Both the position numbers and the translations under genes were made by a program. Below the pieces are notes generated by a model that saw only the letters and a program-made list of their open reading frames with translations, was not told the origin of the DNA and did no database searches. DNA of 64,000 nucleotides, taken from NCBI RefSeq assembly GCF_011516645.4, contig NZ_CP088285.1, forward strand, positions 9,628,501-9,692,500. Direction: 5' to 3'. Shown here piece by piece: positions 47,382-57,195 of this stretch. Origin of the DNA: Bradyrhizobium septentrionale. Lineage in GTDB: Bacteria; Pseudomonadota; Alphaproteobacteria; Rhizobiales; Xanthobacteraceae. Numbering within the stretch: the first letter of the stretch is position 1; each line of letters opens with the position of its first letter.

Positions 47382-47771
47382 CCGACCGGGCCTGCGCCCG
47401 CTCACCCGCCCCACTCCTCCAACGCGTACAAAACAGCTTGATGTAGAACCCGGTGACAAAAGGCCGGACGGTCACCCACGCCAGCCGCCAGCCCCCGTCA
47501 GACGTCAAGAACGACCGTGCTCTCGTGAATAGATCGGGCTAAAGGACCTGCTCTCTCCGAAAAGTATGAGCTAGCGGAATATAGCGTTGCCGAGTGGCCC
47601 AGAATTCCGCGAGGGAAGTAGCGGCAAGTCTGGTGTTGGTTTGGCGCGAGTTCGGCGCCAGCCCCCGCGAGGTGAAATCGCCCGTCCTGGTCCGTTCCAA
47701 CACCCAGATGCGGTGTCCGCCAGAAATCGATGCCTTCCTTCGTCAGCCGTCATATGGCCAAAAGATGCGGT
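47382..47771. other. 390-base stretch: IS1380 right end and unassigned DNA
   Basis: The first 100-150 bases probably belong to the IS1380 element. The rest, up to the end of the sdhA remnant, has a short plus-strand open frame from 47594 (AREVAASLVLVWREFGASPR) with no ribosome site and no recognised family. Nothing else was seen. Confidence 0.4.
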
Positions 47772-49565
47772 TCAGTACACGCGGGCCGTCGGCTCAATAT
47801 ACTGAATGTCCTTGCTCAGGGTGCATGTATGGACGGGCCGATAGTCTAAGCGGGCGGTCCCATTTGGATCCACCCATGCAAGCGAGTGTTTCATCCAATT
47901 GTGGTCATCCCGCTTTGGGAAATCCTCCCGTGCGTGAGCACCGCGGCTCTCGGTGCGGGCGATCGCAGAATCCACCAGCGCCGTTGCTTGGAGAACGAGA
48001 TTTTCGAACTCTAGGGTCTCTAGCAGATCGGAGTTCCAGATCATCGATCGGTCTGACAGCGCGATCTCGGACACTCCGCTCCAGACCTTGCGCAAGGATT
48101 GCTTGCCTTCTTGCAAAATGCTCTCCGTCCGAAACACCGTCGCGTAGGTCTGCATCGCGCGTTGCATCTCGAGCCTAAGTACGGCCGTTGGCGTCCCGCC
48201 TTTGGCGTTACGCAGGCTGTCGAACCGGCCCAGCGTCGTGTCCCCGGCATCGCTCGGTAGCTCAGGCTGCGCCGCTTTCGCGGTCAGCTTTTCGGCGCAG
48301 CGGAGCGCCGCGGCGCGACCGAATACCACGATATCCAGAAGCGAGTTGCATCCAAGCCTGTTGGCTCCGTGTACTGAAACGCAGGCTGCCTCACCCACTG
48401 CCATTAGGCCCGGCACAGTCGCGTCCGGATTGCCGTCAGTCGGTCGGATCGCCTCGCCGTGATAGTTTGCGGGGATGCCGCCCATGCAGTAGTGAGCGGT
48501 CGGCAGTACAGGGACCGGTTGTCGCGTGACGTCCACGCCCGAGAATACGCGTGCCGATTCAGATATACCCGGCAGCCGTTCATGCAGCATCGCTGGGTCC
48601 AGGTGATCAAGATGCAGGTAAATGTGATCCTTTTTTGGACCAACACCACGCCCTTCACGAACTTCTACTGTCATGGCACGTGAGACGACGTCGCGTGACG
48701 CGAGATCCCCGGCGGAAGGCGCGTACCGTTCCATGAAGCGTTCGCCCTCGGAATTCACCAGGTAACCGCCTTCGCCGCGCGCGCCTTCTGTGATGAGGCA
48801 GCCCGCTCCGTAGATGCCGGTCGGATGAAACTGCATGAACTCCATGTCTTGCAACGGCAGGCCAGCGCGCAGGACCAAACCGCCTCCGTCGCCTGTGCAG
48901 GTATGTGCAGACGTGCAGGAAAAGTAGATCCTCCCGTAACCGCCAGTCGCCAGAATGACCGTCTGCGCGCGGAACCGATGCAGCGATCCATCCATCAGTG
49001 ACCACGCGATGACGCCGCGGCACTCGTTTTCCACCATGATGAGGTCGAGCACGAAGTATTCGATGAAAAATTCGGCTCCAACGCGCTGGGCTTACCCATA
49101 GAGCATGTGAATCAAAGCATGTCCCGTACGATCCGCCGCTGCGCAGGCGCGGGGGACCGGGTTTTTGCCGAACTCGCTCATGTGGCCGCCGAATGGCCTC
49201 TGATAGACCTTTCCATCGTTGGTGCGGGAGAAGGGCATCCCCGCATGCTCCAATTCGATGACGGTGGGGACGGCCTGACGGCACATATATTCGATGGCGT
49301 CCTGGTCGCCAAGCCAATCGGACCCTTTGACCGTGTCGTACATATGCCATTGCCAACAGTCTTCGCCGAGGTTGCCGAGACTGGCTGCAATGCCGCCCTG
49401 AGCCGCGACCGTATGGCTGCGCGTCGGAAACACCTTCTTGATGCAGGCGGTCGTTAAGCCAGCCTCGACGGCGCCCTGAGTGGCCCGCAAACCGGCTCCC
49501 CCGGCACCGACGACGACCACATCAAATGTATGGTCGATAAATTCGTAAGCGCGTGTCGAACTCAT
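47772..49565 (-). pseudogene. sdhA: Succinate dehydrogenase flavoprotein with one in-frame stop
   Basis: Full-length SdhA/FrdA (598 codons from ATG 49565, which has GGGGGA upstream) broken by a single TAA at 49092-49094, about 158 codons from the start. The frame is unchanged on both sides. The stop falls where homologues have Gln after LYG, as expected for one CAA-to-TAA change. Otherwise it is well kept: FAD site [16 protein letters not shown]-linked His in [10 protein letters not shown], and the active-site region [10 protein letters not shown] then [15 protein letters not shown]. No sdhB, C or D is nearby, so it is an extra copy. A restart at an internal Met is possible but would lose the FAD-binding half. 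Confidence 0.85.
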
Positions 49566-49636
49566 GCTGTCCCCCGACGCACCAGGATTGGATGCCGACA
49601 ATTCGCGGAACGCTTAGATTAGATGTTTTAAATATC

Positions 49637-49663
49637 ACTAATTGACAATATAACATGATTAGT
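49637..49663. promoter_or_regulatory. Inverted repeat and promoter candidate between sdhA and the XRE gene
   Basis: ACTAAT (49637-49642) and ATTAGT (49658-49663) form an inverted repeat with a 15-base spacer in an AT-rich divergent space. On the plus strand TTGACA (49642-49647) and TAGGAT (49664-49669) are spaced 16 bases apart, like a sigma-70 promoter for the XRE gene. The repeat overlaps this promoter, so the XRE protein may control itself and the Hyf-like operon. Confidence 0.45.
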
Positions 49664-49720
49664 TAGGATGCAAGGATGACGTTTAGTCTTCGTTCGAAGA
49701 TGGGGTGATAGGGCGACCCG

Positions 49721-50041
49721 ATGATCACAGCGGCTCAACTGCGGGCGGCCAGGGTGCTCCTCGGTATCGATCAGCGTCGGCTCGCAGAAATGTCCGGGCT
49801 TTCGGTGCCGACCATCCAACGTATGGAGGCTAGTGAGGCGATGGTTCGGGGCAATGTCGATTCGCTGGTGAAGCTGATTACAGCTCTCGACGCCGCCGGC
49901 ATTGAGTTGATCGACGAGGGGGCTGTCAGTAGCGCCGAGGGACGCGGGGTGCGGCTGAAACTCAACTCCGGTTCGGCAAAAATCCATTTGAACAATCGGA
50001 TAGAAAACAAAACGTCAAGCGGAACGAAGGCGCGTACGTAA
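49721..50041 (+). CDS. XRE-family helix-turn-helix regulator
   Basis: A 106-residue DNA-binding protein. The helix-turn-helix is QLRAARVLLGIDQRRLAEMS then GLSVPTIQRMEASEA (residues 6-40), followed by a helical segment and a basic C-terminal tail. Its stop overlaps the hyfB start (TAATG), so it is translationally coupled to the membrane complex genes and is probably their local regulator. Confidence 0.88.
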   Translation: MITAAQLRAARVLLGIDQRRLAEMSGLSVPTIQRMEASEAMVRGNVDSLVKLITALDAAGIELIDEGAVSSAEGRGVRLKLNSGSAKIHLNNRIENKTSSGTKART

Positions 50042-52056
50042 TGTCAGCTGTCGTTGTCCAAATGCTGTGTGTTGCCGGATTGCTCGGATCGGTAGTTCTG
50101 GCGATTGTTCTGAATCGCTCAAGGATGGCCACGGCCATCATCTATGGCGCGACGTTGGCCGCGTCTGCGATCGCGTTGACTGGGGCCGTCCACTGGTTGC
50201 TTGGCGATACGGCGAGCGCCTCCGATTTGACCCTCCCGATCGGATTGCCATGGCTTGGCTCCCATTTCCGCCTCGACCCGCTGGCCTCGTTCTTCCTTAT
50301 CGTTGTCAATCTAGGAGGAGCCGCGGCAAGTCTTTATGGTCTCGGCTACGGCCACCATGAGCCCGCGCCGCACCGCGTGCTTCCTTTTTTCCCCGCCTTT
50401 CTGGCTGGCATGAATCTCGTGGTGCTGGCGGATGATGCGTTCTCCTATTTGCTGTGCTGGGAATTCATGTCGCTGGTCTCTTGGGCGCTGGTCATGGCGC
50501 ACCACCGAGAAGCGGGCAACACAAAGGACGGCTACGTCTACCTGGTGATGGCGAGCTTCGGCACGCTCGCACTTCTACTGGCCTTCGGCCTGTTGGCGGG
50601 ACCGGCGGGCGATTACGGATTTGCAGCCATTCGCGCGGCTCAACATAGGCCCTACGTGGCCACACTGGTGTTGATCCTGATGTTGCTCGGAGCCGGTTCC
50701 AAGTCCGGCCTGGTACCACTGCATGTCTGGCTGCCGCTCGCTCATCCGGCAGCTCCGAGCCACGTTTCAGCGCTTATGAGCGGCGTCATGACCAAGGTCG
50801 CGATTTACGGCTTCATTCGCGTCGTGTTCGATCTGCTGGGGCCGCCGTCGTGGCCGGCAAGTGTGGTCATCCTCATCCTTGGCGGCATCACCGCTGTCAT
50901 GGGGATTCTGTACGCCATGATGGAAAGGGACCTGAAACGCCTACTCGCTTACAGCACGATCGAAAATGTCGGCGTCATCTTCGCAGGCCTTGGCCTTGCA
51001 TTGGCCTTCCAGGCCAATGGGCTGAAGCTCCTGGCAGCGCTCGCCTTCACCGCGGCGTTGTTTCACGTTCTCAATCACTCCTTCTTCAAGAGCCTGCTTT
51101 TCTTCGGCGCCGGCGCGGTGCTGACCGCGACCGGCGAGCGGGATATGGACAAACTGGGCGGCCTCATTCACCGCATGCCTTTTACGAGCTTCGCCGTTCT
51201 CGTCGGCTGTGTCGCGACCTCGGCGCTTCCGCCCTTCAACGGCTTCGTCTCGGAATGGCTCATGTTCCAGGCCGTGCTGCAGAGTCCGGAGTTGCCGCAA
51301 TGGGCGTTGAAGATCACGGTGCCTGCGGTCGGCGCGCTATTGGCCTTGGCTGCTGCGCTGGCAGCGGCGTGCTTCGTCAAGGCCTACGGCGTGACCTTTC
51401 TCGGACGACCACGTAGCCTGGCGGCGGAAACCGCCGAGGAAGTCGACCGCTACGCGCTTTCGGCAATGTTCGTCCTCGCCGCACTTTGCTTGCTGGCCGG
51501 AATTCTGCCGGGGGTGGTGATCGACGCGCTTTCGCCAATCACACGACAGATCCTCGGTGGCCGTATGCCAATCCAGATCAACGAACCCTGGCTTTCGATC
51601 GCGCCGATTGCTGAGGGCCGCAGTTCATACAATGGATTGCTTGTGATGGTGTTCATCACGATATCCGCCTCGTCGGCCGTCGTCTTTATTCATCGTTTTG
51701 CGTCCCGTGCGTTACGGCGGGGTCCGGCCTGGGGCTGCGGCTTTTCTGATCCGAATCCCGCGGCTCAATATTCGGGCGGAAGCTTCGCCCAGCCTATTCG
51801 CCGCGTTTTCGGTACGCTCGTGTTCCGTGCCCGCGATCACGTCGAGATGCCGGCCCCCGGAGATATCAGGCCGGCGCGCCTGCGAATCGAATTGCACGAT
51901 CTGATCTGGGAGCGAATGTATGAGCCGATAGCGGGCGTGGTTGGTTTCTCTGCCGATAAGCTCAATCGCCTGCAGTTCCTGACCATACGGCGGTATCTCA
52001 GCCTGGTTTTTGCCACTCTTGTCACACTCCTTCTGGTCCTCGCGATATGGTCGTGA
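50041..52056 (+). CDS. hyfB: Hydrogenase-4-like component B (NuoL/M-like)
   Basis: A 671-residue antiporter-like membrane subunit with about 15-16 membrane segments. SYLLCWEFMSLVSWALVMAH, GLVPLHVWLPLAHPAAPSHV and LLAYSTIENVGVIFAGLGLA are family signatures; the charged residues in membrane helices serve ion pumping in complex I relatives. It starts a run of six overlapping or tightly spaced genes. It is cell-membrane located. Confidence 0.9.
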   Translation: MSAVVVQMLCVAGLLGSVVLAIVLNRSRMATAIIYGATLAASAIALTGAVHWLLGDTASASDLTLPIGLPWLGSHFRLDPLASFFLIVVNLGGAAASLYGLGYGHHEPAPHRVLPFFPAFLAGMNLVVLADDAFSYLLCWEFMSLVSWALVMAHHREAGNTKDGYVYLVMASFGTLALLLAFGLLAGPAGDYGFAAIRAAQHRPYVATLVLILMLLGAGSKSGLVPLHVWLPLAHPAAPSHVSALMSGVMTKVAIYGFIRVVFDLLGPPSWPASVVILILGGITAVMGILYAMMERDLKRLLAYSTIENVGVIFAGLGLALAFQANGLKLLAALAFTAALFHVLNHSFFKSLLFFGAGAVLTATGERDMDKLGGLIHRMPFTSFAVLVGCVATSALPPFNGFVSEWLMFQAVLQSPELPQWALKITVPAVGALLALAAALAAACFVKAYGVTFLGRPRSLAAETAEEVDRYALSAMFVLAALCLLAGILPGVVIDALSPITRQILGGRMPIQINEPWLSIAPIAEGRSSYNGLLVMVFITISASSAVVFIHRFASRALRRGPAWGCGFSDPNPAAQYSGGSFAQPIRRVFGTLVFRARDHVEMPAPGDIRPARLRIELHDLIWERMYEPIAGVVGFSADKLNRLQFLTIRRYLSLVFATLVTLLLVLAIWS

Positions 52057-53003
52057 TGTCAGACATTCTTGTGCAAGGCGTGCAGATGCTTCTGGTGCTG
52101 CTGCTGGCGCCGCTGCTGACCGGCTTTGTGCGCAAGATGAAAGCCCGCCTGGTGCGTCGCCAGGGAGCGTCGATCTTTCAACCGTACCGGGATCTCCTGC
52201 GATTGCTCCGCAAGGAAGTGGTACTGGCGGACAACGCCTCCTGGCTGTTCCGCGTGACGCCCTATGTGACCTTTGCTGCGATCTGGGTTGCCGCCGCCCT
52301 GGTGCCGACCTTCGCCACCGGTCTCCTCTTCAACTGGACGGCGGACCTGATTGCCATCGTGGCGCTGCTCGGAAGTGCGCGCTTCTTTCTTGCGCTCGCC
52401 GGGATGGACGTCGGCACCAGTTTTGGCGGCATCGGATCCAGCCGCGAGGTCATGATTGCGGCACTTGCGGAGCCGGCGATGCTGCTGTTTGTATTTTGCA
52501 TCGCGCTGGTTGCCGGTTCGACTCAGCTTTCGACAGTCGCAAATTTCATGGCCTCGTCCTATGTCGGCCTACGGGTATCGCTGGGGATGGCGATGATCGC
52601 GCTCATCATGGTGGCGCTCGCGGAGAACGCGCGAATTCCGGTTGACAATCCCGCCACGCACCTGGAGCTCACGATGGTGCATGAAGCGATGGTTCTCGAA
52701 TATTCGGGCCGTCACCTCGCGATGATTGAGTTCGGCGCCTTCCTTAAGCTATTGCTCTATATCTCGCTGATCGCATGCGTATTCCTACCCTGGAAGATCG
52801 CGGTCTTCGGTACCGGCCCCTCGTCGTACGCTATCGGTGCAGTCGCCTACCTCGTCAAGCTCGCTGCTGCCGGTTTCTTCCTCGCGCTGTTCGAGACGGC
52901 AACCGCAAAGATGCGGGTGTTTCGGATCCCGCAATTTCTCGGTGCGGCCCTCATGCTGGGCCTGCTCGGCACCCTCCTCCTGTTCGTGTCAAAGAGCTTC
53001 TGA
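52056..53003 (+). CDS. hyfC: Hydrogenase-4-like component C (NuoH-like)
   Basis: A 315-residue membrane subunit with about eight segments. ENARIPVDNPATHLELTMVH and LEYSGRHLAMIEFGAFLK carry the acidic residues typical of the NuoH/HyfC quinone- or ion-channel subunit that anchors the peripheral arm. The ATG at 52056 overlaps the hyfB stop (TGATG); an in-frame ATG 9 bases earlier is possible. Confidence 0.9.
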   Translation: MSDILVQGVQMLLVLLLAPLLTGFVRKMKARLVRRQGASIFQPYRDLLRLLRKEVVLADNASWLFRVTPYVTFAAIWVAAALVPTFATGLLFNWTADLIAIVALLGSARFFLALAGMDVGTSFGGIGSSREVMIAALAEPAMLLFVFCIALVAGSTQLSTVANFMASSYVGLRVSLGMAMIALIMVALAENARIPVDNPATHLELTMVHEAMVLEYSGRHLAMIEFGAFLKLLLYISLIACVFLPWKIAVFGTGPSSYAIGAVAYLVKLAAAGFFLALFETATAKMRVFRIPQFLGAALMLGLLGTLLLFVSKSF

Positions 53004-53671
53004 TGCAGATGCACAGCCTCGACTTCGACATCTCGCACATGCTCGCAGGGGGACTCGTCCTGATCAGCTTCATGATGCTCTACCAGGACCGGCTTTACTC
53101 ACTGCTCAACGTGTTTGCACTGCACGCCCTGGTACTCGCTCTTTCGGTCGCTTGGCAGGCCTTTGTCCAGGACGCCCCCCATCTTTACGTGACCGCTGCA
53201 ATTGCGCTTGTCTTCAAGGCAATCGTCATTCCCGTCGCGCTTCACCGCATCGTTAAGCAGCTTGGAATTCACCGCGACATCGAGTCGGCCGTCGGAATCG
53301 GCCCGACCATGCTGGCCGGGATGGGGCTGGTCGCCCTCTCCATGGTCCTGATGCTGCGGGTGACCCCGGAGGCTGACCCGTTGGCGCGCGAGGATCTGGC
53401 GTTCGCGCTATCGGTGGTGTTGCTTGGACTTCTGGTCATGGTGACGCGCCGCAACGCCGTCAGTCAGGTCGTCGGGTTCATGTCACTTGAGAACGGATTG
53501 GTCTTGGCGGCTACCGGCGCCAAAGGCATGCCGCTCGTCGTCGAGATCAGCGTCGCCTTCTCGATCCTGATCGCCTTCATCGTCATCGGCATCTTCCTGT
53601 TCCGGATCCGTGAACGCTTCGATTCTGTTGATGTCTCGGCACTCGACGATTACCGGGGCGAACGGCGATGA
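53003..53671 (+). CDS. hyfE: Hydrogenase-4-like component E (NuoK/J-like)
   Basis: A 222-residue membrane protein with about seven segments. The start at ATG 53003 overlaps the hyfC stop (TGATG). LYVTAAIALVFKAIVIPVAL and VGFMSLENGLVLAATGAKGM, with a Glu inside the helix, match HyfE, whose C-terminal part is NuoK-like. It overlaps the next gene by 4 bases. Confidence 0.88.
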   Translation: MQMHSLDFDISHMLAGGLVLISFMMLYQDRLYSLLNVFALHALVLALSVAWQAFVQDAPHLYVTAAIALVFKAIVIPVALHRIVKQLGIHRDIESAVGIGPTMLAGMGLVALSMVLMLRVTPEADPLAREDLAFALSVVLLGLLVMVTRRNAVSQVVGFMSLENGLVLAATGAKGMPLVVEISVAFSILIAFIVIGIFLFRIRERFDSVDVSALDDYRGERR

Positions 53672-55119
53672 ATGTGCATTCCTTCGACCCGGTGGCGGCC
53701 GTCCTTCTGATCCCGATCGGCTCGGCGGCGTTGCTGGCCATATTGCCGGGCTACCGGCTGACGGCGCAGTTGAACGTCGTCGCGAGCTTGGCGACATTTC
53801 TTTCGGCCCTCTCGTTGTTCGTCATCGAACGTCCGCCGCCGGGGCCGTACGTGCTTGTCGACGATCTCAACATCGTCTTCATCGTGCTCAATACATTCGT
53901 GGGATTTACGACCAGCATCTTCAGCGCCAGCTATATCGCGCATGAACTGGAAACTGGTCGGTTGACACCGGTCTATTTGCGTTTTTATCACGCGATGTAT
54001 CAAACCATGATGTTCGGCATGAACCTTGCGTTCGTATCGAACAATATCGGCCTGATGTGGGTCGCGGTGGAAATTGCGACGCTCACCACGGTGCTGATGG
54101 TCGGCATCTATCGTACTCACGCCGCTCTGGAAGCGGCATGGAAATATTTCATTCTGGGCAGTGTCGGAATAGCGTTTGCCCTGTTCGGCACGATCCTCGT
54201 TTACATGGCGGCGCGTCCGATCGTGGGCGAGGGCCAAGACGGCATGATCTGGAGCATGCTAATCGAACACGCCGCGAATTTCGATCCTGCTCTTCTCAAC
54301 GTCGCTTTCGTATTCCTGATTCTTGGCTACGGGACCAAAGTTGGCCTTGCGCCGCTGCATGCCTGGCTGCCCGACGCGCACGCCGAGGGTCCGACGCCGA
54401 TTTCGGCCGTGCTGTCGGGTCTGCTGTTGAATGTCGCGCTCTATGCCCTGTTGCGCTTCAAGATACTGCTTGCGGCAAATCCGGCGGCAATTGCTCCGGG
54501 GCCTCTGATGGTGACGATGGGCCTGCTTTCGCTCGTGTTCGCTGCGTTCATGCTGTACCGCCGGCGCGACATCAAGCGACTGTTCGCCTATTCCTCGATC
54601 GAACACATGGGCATCATCGTCTTTGCATTCGGAATGGGCGGACCGCTGGCTAACTTCGCCGGGCTTCTGCATATGGTGATGCACAGCCTCACCAAGTCGG
54701 CGATATTCTTCGCTGTCGGCCACATCTCTCAGATCAAGGGAACGCAGCGGATTAGCAGGATCCGGGGCTTGACCGCGACCCATCCGGCACTCGGTTGGGG
54801 TCTGGTGATGGGCGTCGTCGCGATCGCCGGCATGCCGCCGCTCGGACTCTTCATGAGCGAATTCTTGATCGTAAGCTCGACTTTTGCACGTCAGCCTTTG
54901 CTCGCGATCGTACTGGTATTTGGGCTGCTGCTGGCGTTCGGCGCATTGATGTTGCGCCTGACGAGCGTCGCGTTCGGCGAGCCTCGCGGTAGCACCAAGT
55001 CTGCCGAAGCTTCATATGTACCGATGTTTGCGCACCTTTCATTGGTCCTGATGGCGGGACTCTATCTTCCCGCGCCGCTTGTCGTCTGGTTCCAGCATGT
55101 GGCTCGCATTTTAGGATAG
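53668..55119 (+). CDS. hyfF: Hydrogenase-4-like component F (NuoN/M-like)
   Basis: A 483-residue antiporter-like membrane subunit with about 14 segments. VGLAPLHAWLPDAHAEGPTP, LFAYSSIEHMGIIVFAFGMG and LLHMVMHSLTKSAIFFAVGH are signatures, with Lys and His in membrane helices for ion transfer. A second antiporter-like subunit beside HyfB is the normal hydrogenase-4 layout. No separate hyfD was found. Confidence 0.9.
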   Translation: MNVHSFDPVAAVLLIPIGSAALLAILPGYRLTAQLNVVASLATFLSALSLFVIERPPPGPYVLVDDLNIVFIVLNTFVGFTTSIFSASYIAHELETGRLTPVYLRFYHAMYQTMMFGMNLAFVSNNIGLMWVAVEIATLTTVLMVGIYRTHAALEAAWKYFILGSVGIAFALFGTILVYMAARPIVGEGQDGMIWSMLIEHAANFDPALLNVAFVFLILGYGTKVGLAPLHAWLPDAHAEGPTPISAVLSGLLLNVALYALLRFKILLAANPAAIAPGPLMVTMGLLSLVFAAFMLYRRRDIKRLFAYSSIEHMGIIVFAFGMGGPLANFAGLLHMVMHSLTKSAIFFAVGHISQIKGTQRISRIRGLTATHPALGWGLVMGVVAIAGMPPLGLFMSEFLIVSSTFARQPLLAIVLVFGLLLAFGALMLRLTSVAFGEPRGSTKSAEASYVPMFAHLSLVLMAGLYLPAPLVVWFQHVARILG

Positions 55120-55137
55120 TCTAGGGATTAGCCGGAT

Positions 55138-56649
55138 ATGCCATCGCTGATCGATCTCATGCTAGAGGGCCGCAAGGTTCAGCAACACGGCCCGTGGCCG
55201 CGAGCTATAGTCGATGCTTCGGTTTGGACATTTGCGGCAAGCGAATTGGCGCACGGACGCTGGAGCCTACTCGGCCTTTGGGGAGAACCCTCAATGGTGC
55301 ACATGTCGATCATGGATGAACATACCGCAGAGATCGCCACGATCAGCCTGGATTGTCCTGATCACAGCTATCCTTCAGTCAGCAAGTACCACCCGCCGGC
55401 GCTTCGATTGGAGCGTACAGTCCGCGATTTGTTTGGATTGTCAGCGGAAGGCTTGCCCGATACTCGCCCGTGGCTCGATCACAACCGTTGGGGCGTACGT
55501 TTCCCATTGGGAAATCGCACCATCGCGCTGCCGAAGGCGTCGCCTTATGCCTTCCTGCCGGTAGAGGGTGACAGCCTGCATCAGATCGCTGTTGGTCCGG
55601 TTCACGCTGGGATTATCGAACCAGGACATTTTCGGTTTACGGCAAGCGGTGAGACCGTCGTCCGGCTGGAACAGCGGCTTGGATATACCCACAAGGGTAT
55701 TGAGGGTCTCATGACCGGAGCCAATCTTGAACGGGCCGCGCAGCTCGCCGGACGCGTGTCAGGCGACAGCACAGTCGCCTATGCCTTTGCATTTTCGCGA
55801 GCCGCCGAAGCGGCCTTGGAGCTTGTCGTGCCCGATCGCGCGGTTTGGCTGCGGGCCTTGGTTGCCGAACTTGAGCGGCTTGCCAATCATCTCGGCGACA
55901 TCGGTGCGATCTGCAACGACGCCTCCTTCGCACTGATGCATGCTCTTTGCAGCGTTTTGCGAGAGAGCGTTCTGCGCGCATCCCACACTGCATTCGGCCA
56001 TCGATTGATGCGGGATATTGTAGTGCCCGGTGGCGTGACCCGTGACCTTGACGATGAAGGAAAAAAAGCTATCCAGGCGACGCTGGATAACATCCGCCGC
56101 CGGTTTCCTGCTTTGGTCGAGCTCTACGACAATACGGCATCGCTGCAGGACCGTACCGTCGATACCGGCGTGCTTAAGCCCGCATTGGCCAAGCAGTATG
56201 CCGCGGGAGGCTATGTCGGCCGCGCCTCCGGCCGCTCCTTCGATGCGCGCCGGACCTTGGCTTATCCACCTTACGACAGCCTGCGCTTTGACGTGCCTGT
56301 CCTGAATGACGGGGATGTCAACGCGCGCGTCTGGATCCGCGTGCGCGAGGTTGAACAGAGTCTTCTGCTGATCGACCAGATATTGGACCGACTTCCCGAA
56401 GGCCCGTTGGGAACGCATGCCGGGCATCGGCGGGAGACGCGGGAAGGCATGGCAATCGTCGAGGGATTCCGCGGCGACGTCCTGGTTTGGCTCCGCTTAC
56501 GGGACGGCCGCGTCGAGCGATGTCACATGCGCGATCCGTCGTGGTTTCAATGGCCGCTCCTTGAAGCTGCAATCGAGGGCAACATCGTTGCGGATTTTCC
56601 GCTCTGCAACAAGTCGTTCAACTGCTCCTATTCGGGCCAAGACATCTAA
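55138..56649 (+). CDS. hyfG: Hyf-like large subunit (NuoC-NuoD fusion) lacking nickel ligands
   Basis: A 503-residue cytoplasmic subunit. The N-terminal 150 residues are NuoC-like (LERTVRDLFGLSAEGLPDTR), and the rest is NuoD/hydrogenase large-subunit-like (QRLGYTHKGIEGLMTGANLE). In NiFe enzymes the first metal motif is RxCGxC with a later His. Here it is RVSGDSTVAY, with Ser208 and Ser211 in place of both Cys and Tyr for His. The C-terminus NKSFNCSYSGQDI has no CxxC. It therefore should not hold NiFe and is probably of the Ehr type. The true reaction is unknown. Confidence 0.88.
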   Translation: MPSLIDLMLEGRKVQQHGPWPRAIVDASVWTFAASELAHGRWSLLGLWGEPSMVHMSIMDEHTAEIATISLDCPDHSYPSVSKYHPPALRLERTVRDLFGLSAEGLPDTRPWLDHNRWGVRFPLGNRTIALPKASPYAFLPVEGDSLHQIAVGPVHAGIIEPGHFRFTASGETVVRLEQRLGYTHKGIEGLMTGANLERAAQLAGRVSGDSTVAYAFAFSRAAEAALELVVPDRAVWLRALVAELERLANHLGDIGAICNDASFALMHALCSVLRESVLRASHTAFGHRLMRDIVVPGGVTRDLDDEGKKAIQATLDNIRRRFPALVELYDNTASLQDRTVDTGVLKPALAKQYAAGGYVGRASGRSFDARRTLAYPPYDSLRFDVPVLNDGDVNARVWIRVREVEQSLLLIDQILDRLPEGPLGTHAGHRRETREGMAIVEGFRGDVLVWLRLRDGRVERCHMRDPSWFQWPLLEAAIEGNIVADFPLCNKSFNCSYSGQDI

Positions 56650-56661
56650 GGAAAGCACAAG

Positions 56662-57195
56662 ATGCGCAAGCTGCTTTTTGAGAGTCTGTTTCGCCTGCCA
56701 TTCACGGAGCAGGCGCCGTCTTTAAACGACACCGCAGTAACAGAACTGGCAGCAGCCGTTGGTCATGCTGCGCGGCGGCGTCTCGGCCGAAGTCTTTCGA
56801 TACGCGAGGTCGACGCTGGATCTTGCAACGGGTGCGAACTCGAAATCCACGCACTTAACAACGCCTACTATGACGTCGAGCGATTCGGGCTCCGGTTCGT
56901 GGCTTCGCCCCGCCACGCTGACGTAATAATGGTGACCGGGCCCGTGACCAAGAACATGCGCGAAGCGCTGGAGCGCACCTATGATGCAGTTCCCAACCCG
57001 AAATGGGTTGTCGCTGTAGGCGATTGCGCCCGGGACGGCGGATGTTTTGCTGGCAGCTATGCGGTGGTTGGAGGGGTCTCGCAGGTCGTTCCGGTCGACC
57101 TTCATATTCCAGGTTGTCCGCCATCGCCCGTTACGATCTTGCAGGGGCTTCTCGCCCTGCTCGATCGAACGGCCAAGAGCGCTGCTTCCACTTGA
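56662..57195 (+). CDS. hyfI: Hyf-like small subunit (NuoB-like, 4Fe-4S)
   Basis: A 177-residue subunit with one [4Fe-4S] site. The ligands are visible in AGSCNGCELEIHAL, AVGDCARDGGCFAG and IPGCPPSPVTILQGLL, so this centre is intact even though HyfG has lost nickel binding. It starts 12 bases after hyfG. The usual ferredoxin-like subunits HyfA and HyfH are absent from the cluster. Confidence 0.9.
   Translation: MRKLLFESLFRLPFTEQAPSLNDTAVTELAAAVGHAARRRLGRSLSIREVDAGSCNGCELEIHALNNAYYDVERFGLRFVASPRHADVIMVTGPVTKNMREALERTYDAVPNPKWVVAVGDCARDGGCFAGSYAVVGGVSQVVPVDLHIPGCPPSPVTILQGLLALLDRTAKSAAST

Noticed and set aside
45967..47540. Exact inverted repeats and target duplication of the IS1380 element
   Set aside because: I compared both flanks by eye and found no convincing match, so ends are left approximate.
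49601..49720. NifA or sigma-54 promoter sites upstream of sdhA
   Set aside because: No TGT-N10-ACA activator site or GG/GC -24/-12 pair with the right spacing was found.
55138..57195. Functional NiFe hydrogenase
   Set aside because: The nickel-binding Cys pairs are absent from HyfG, so the hydrogenase name describes ancestry only.
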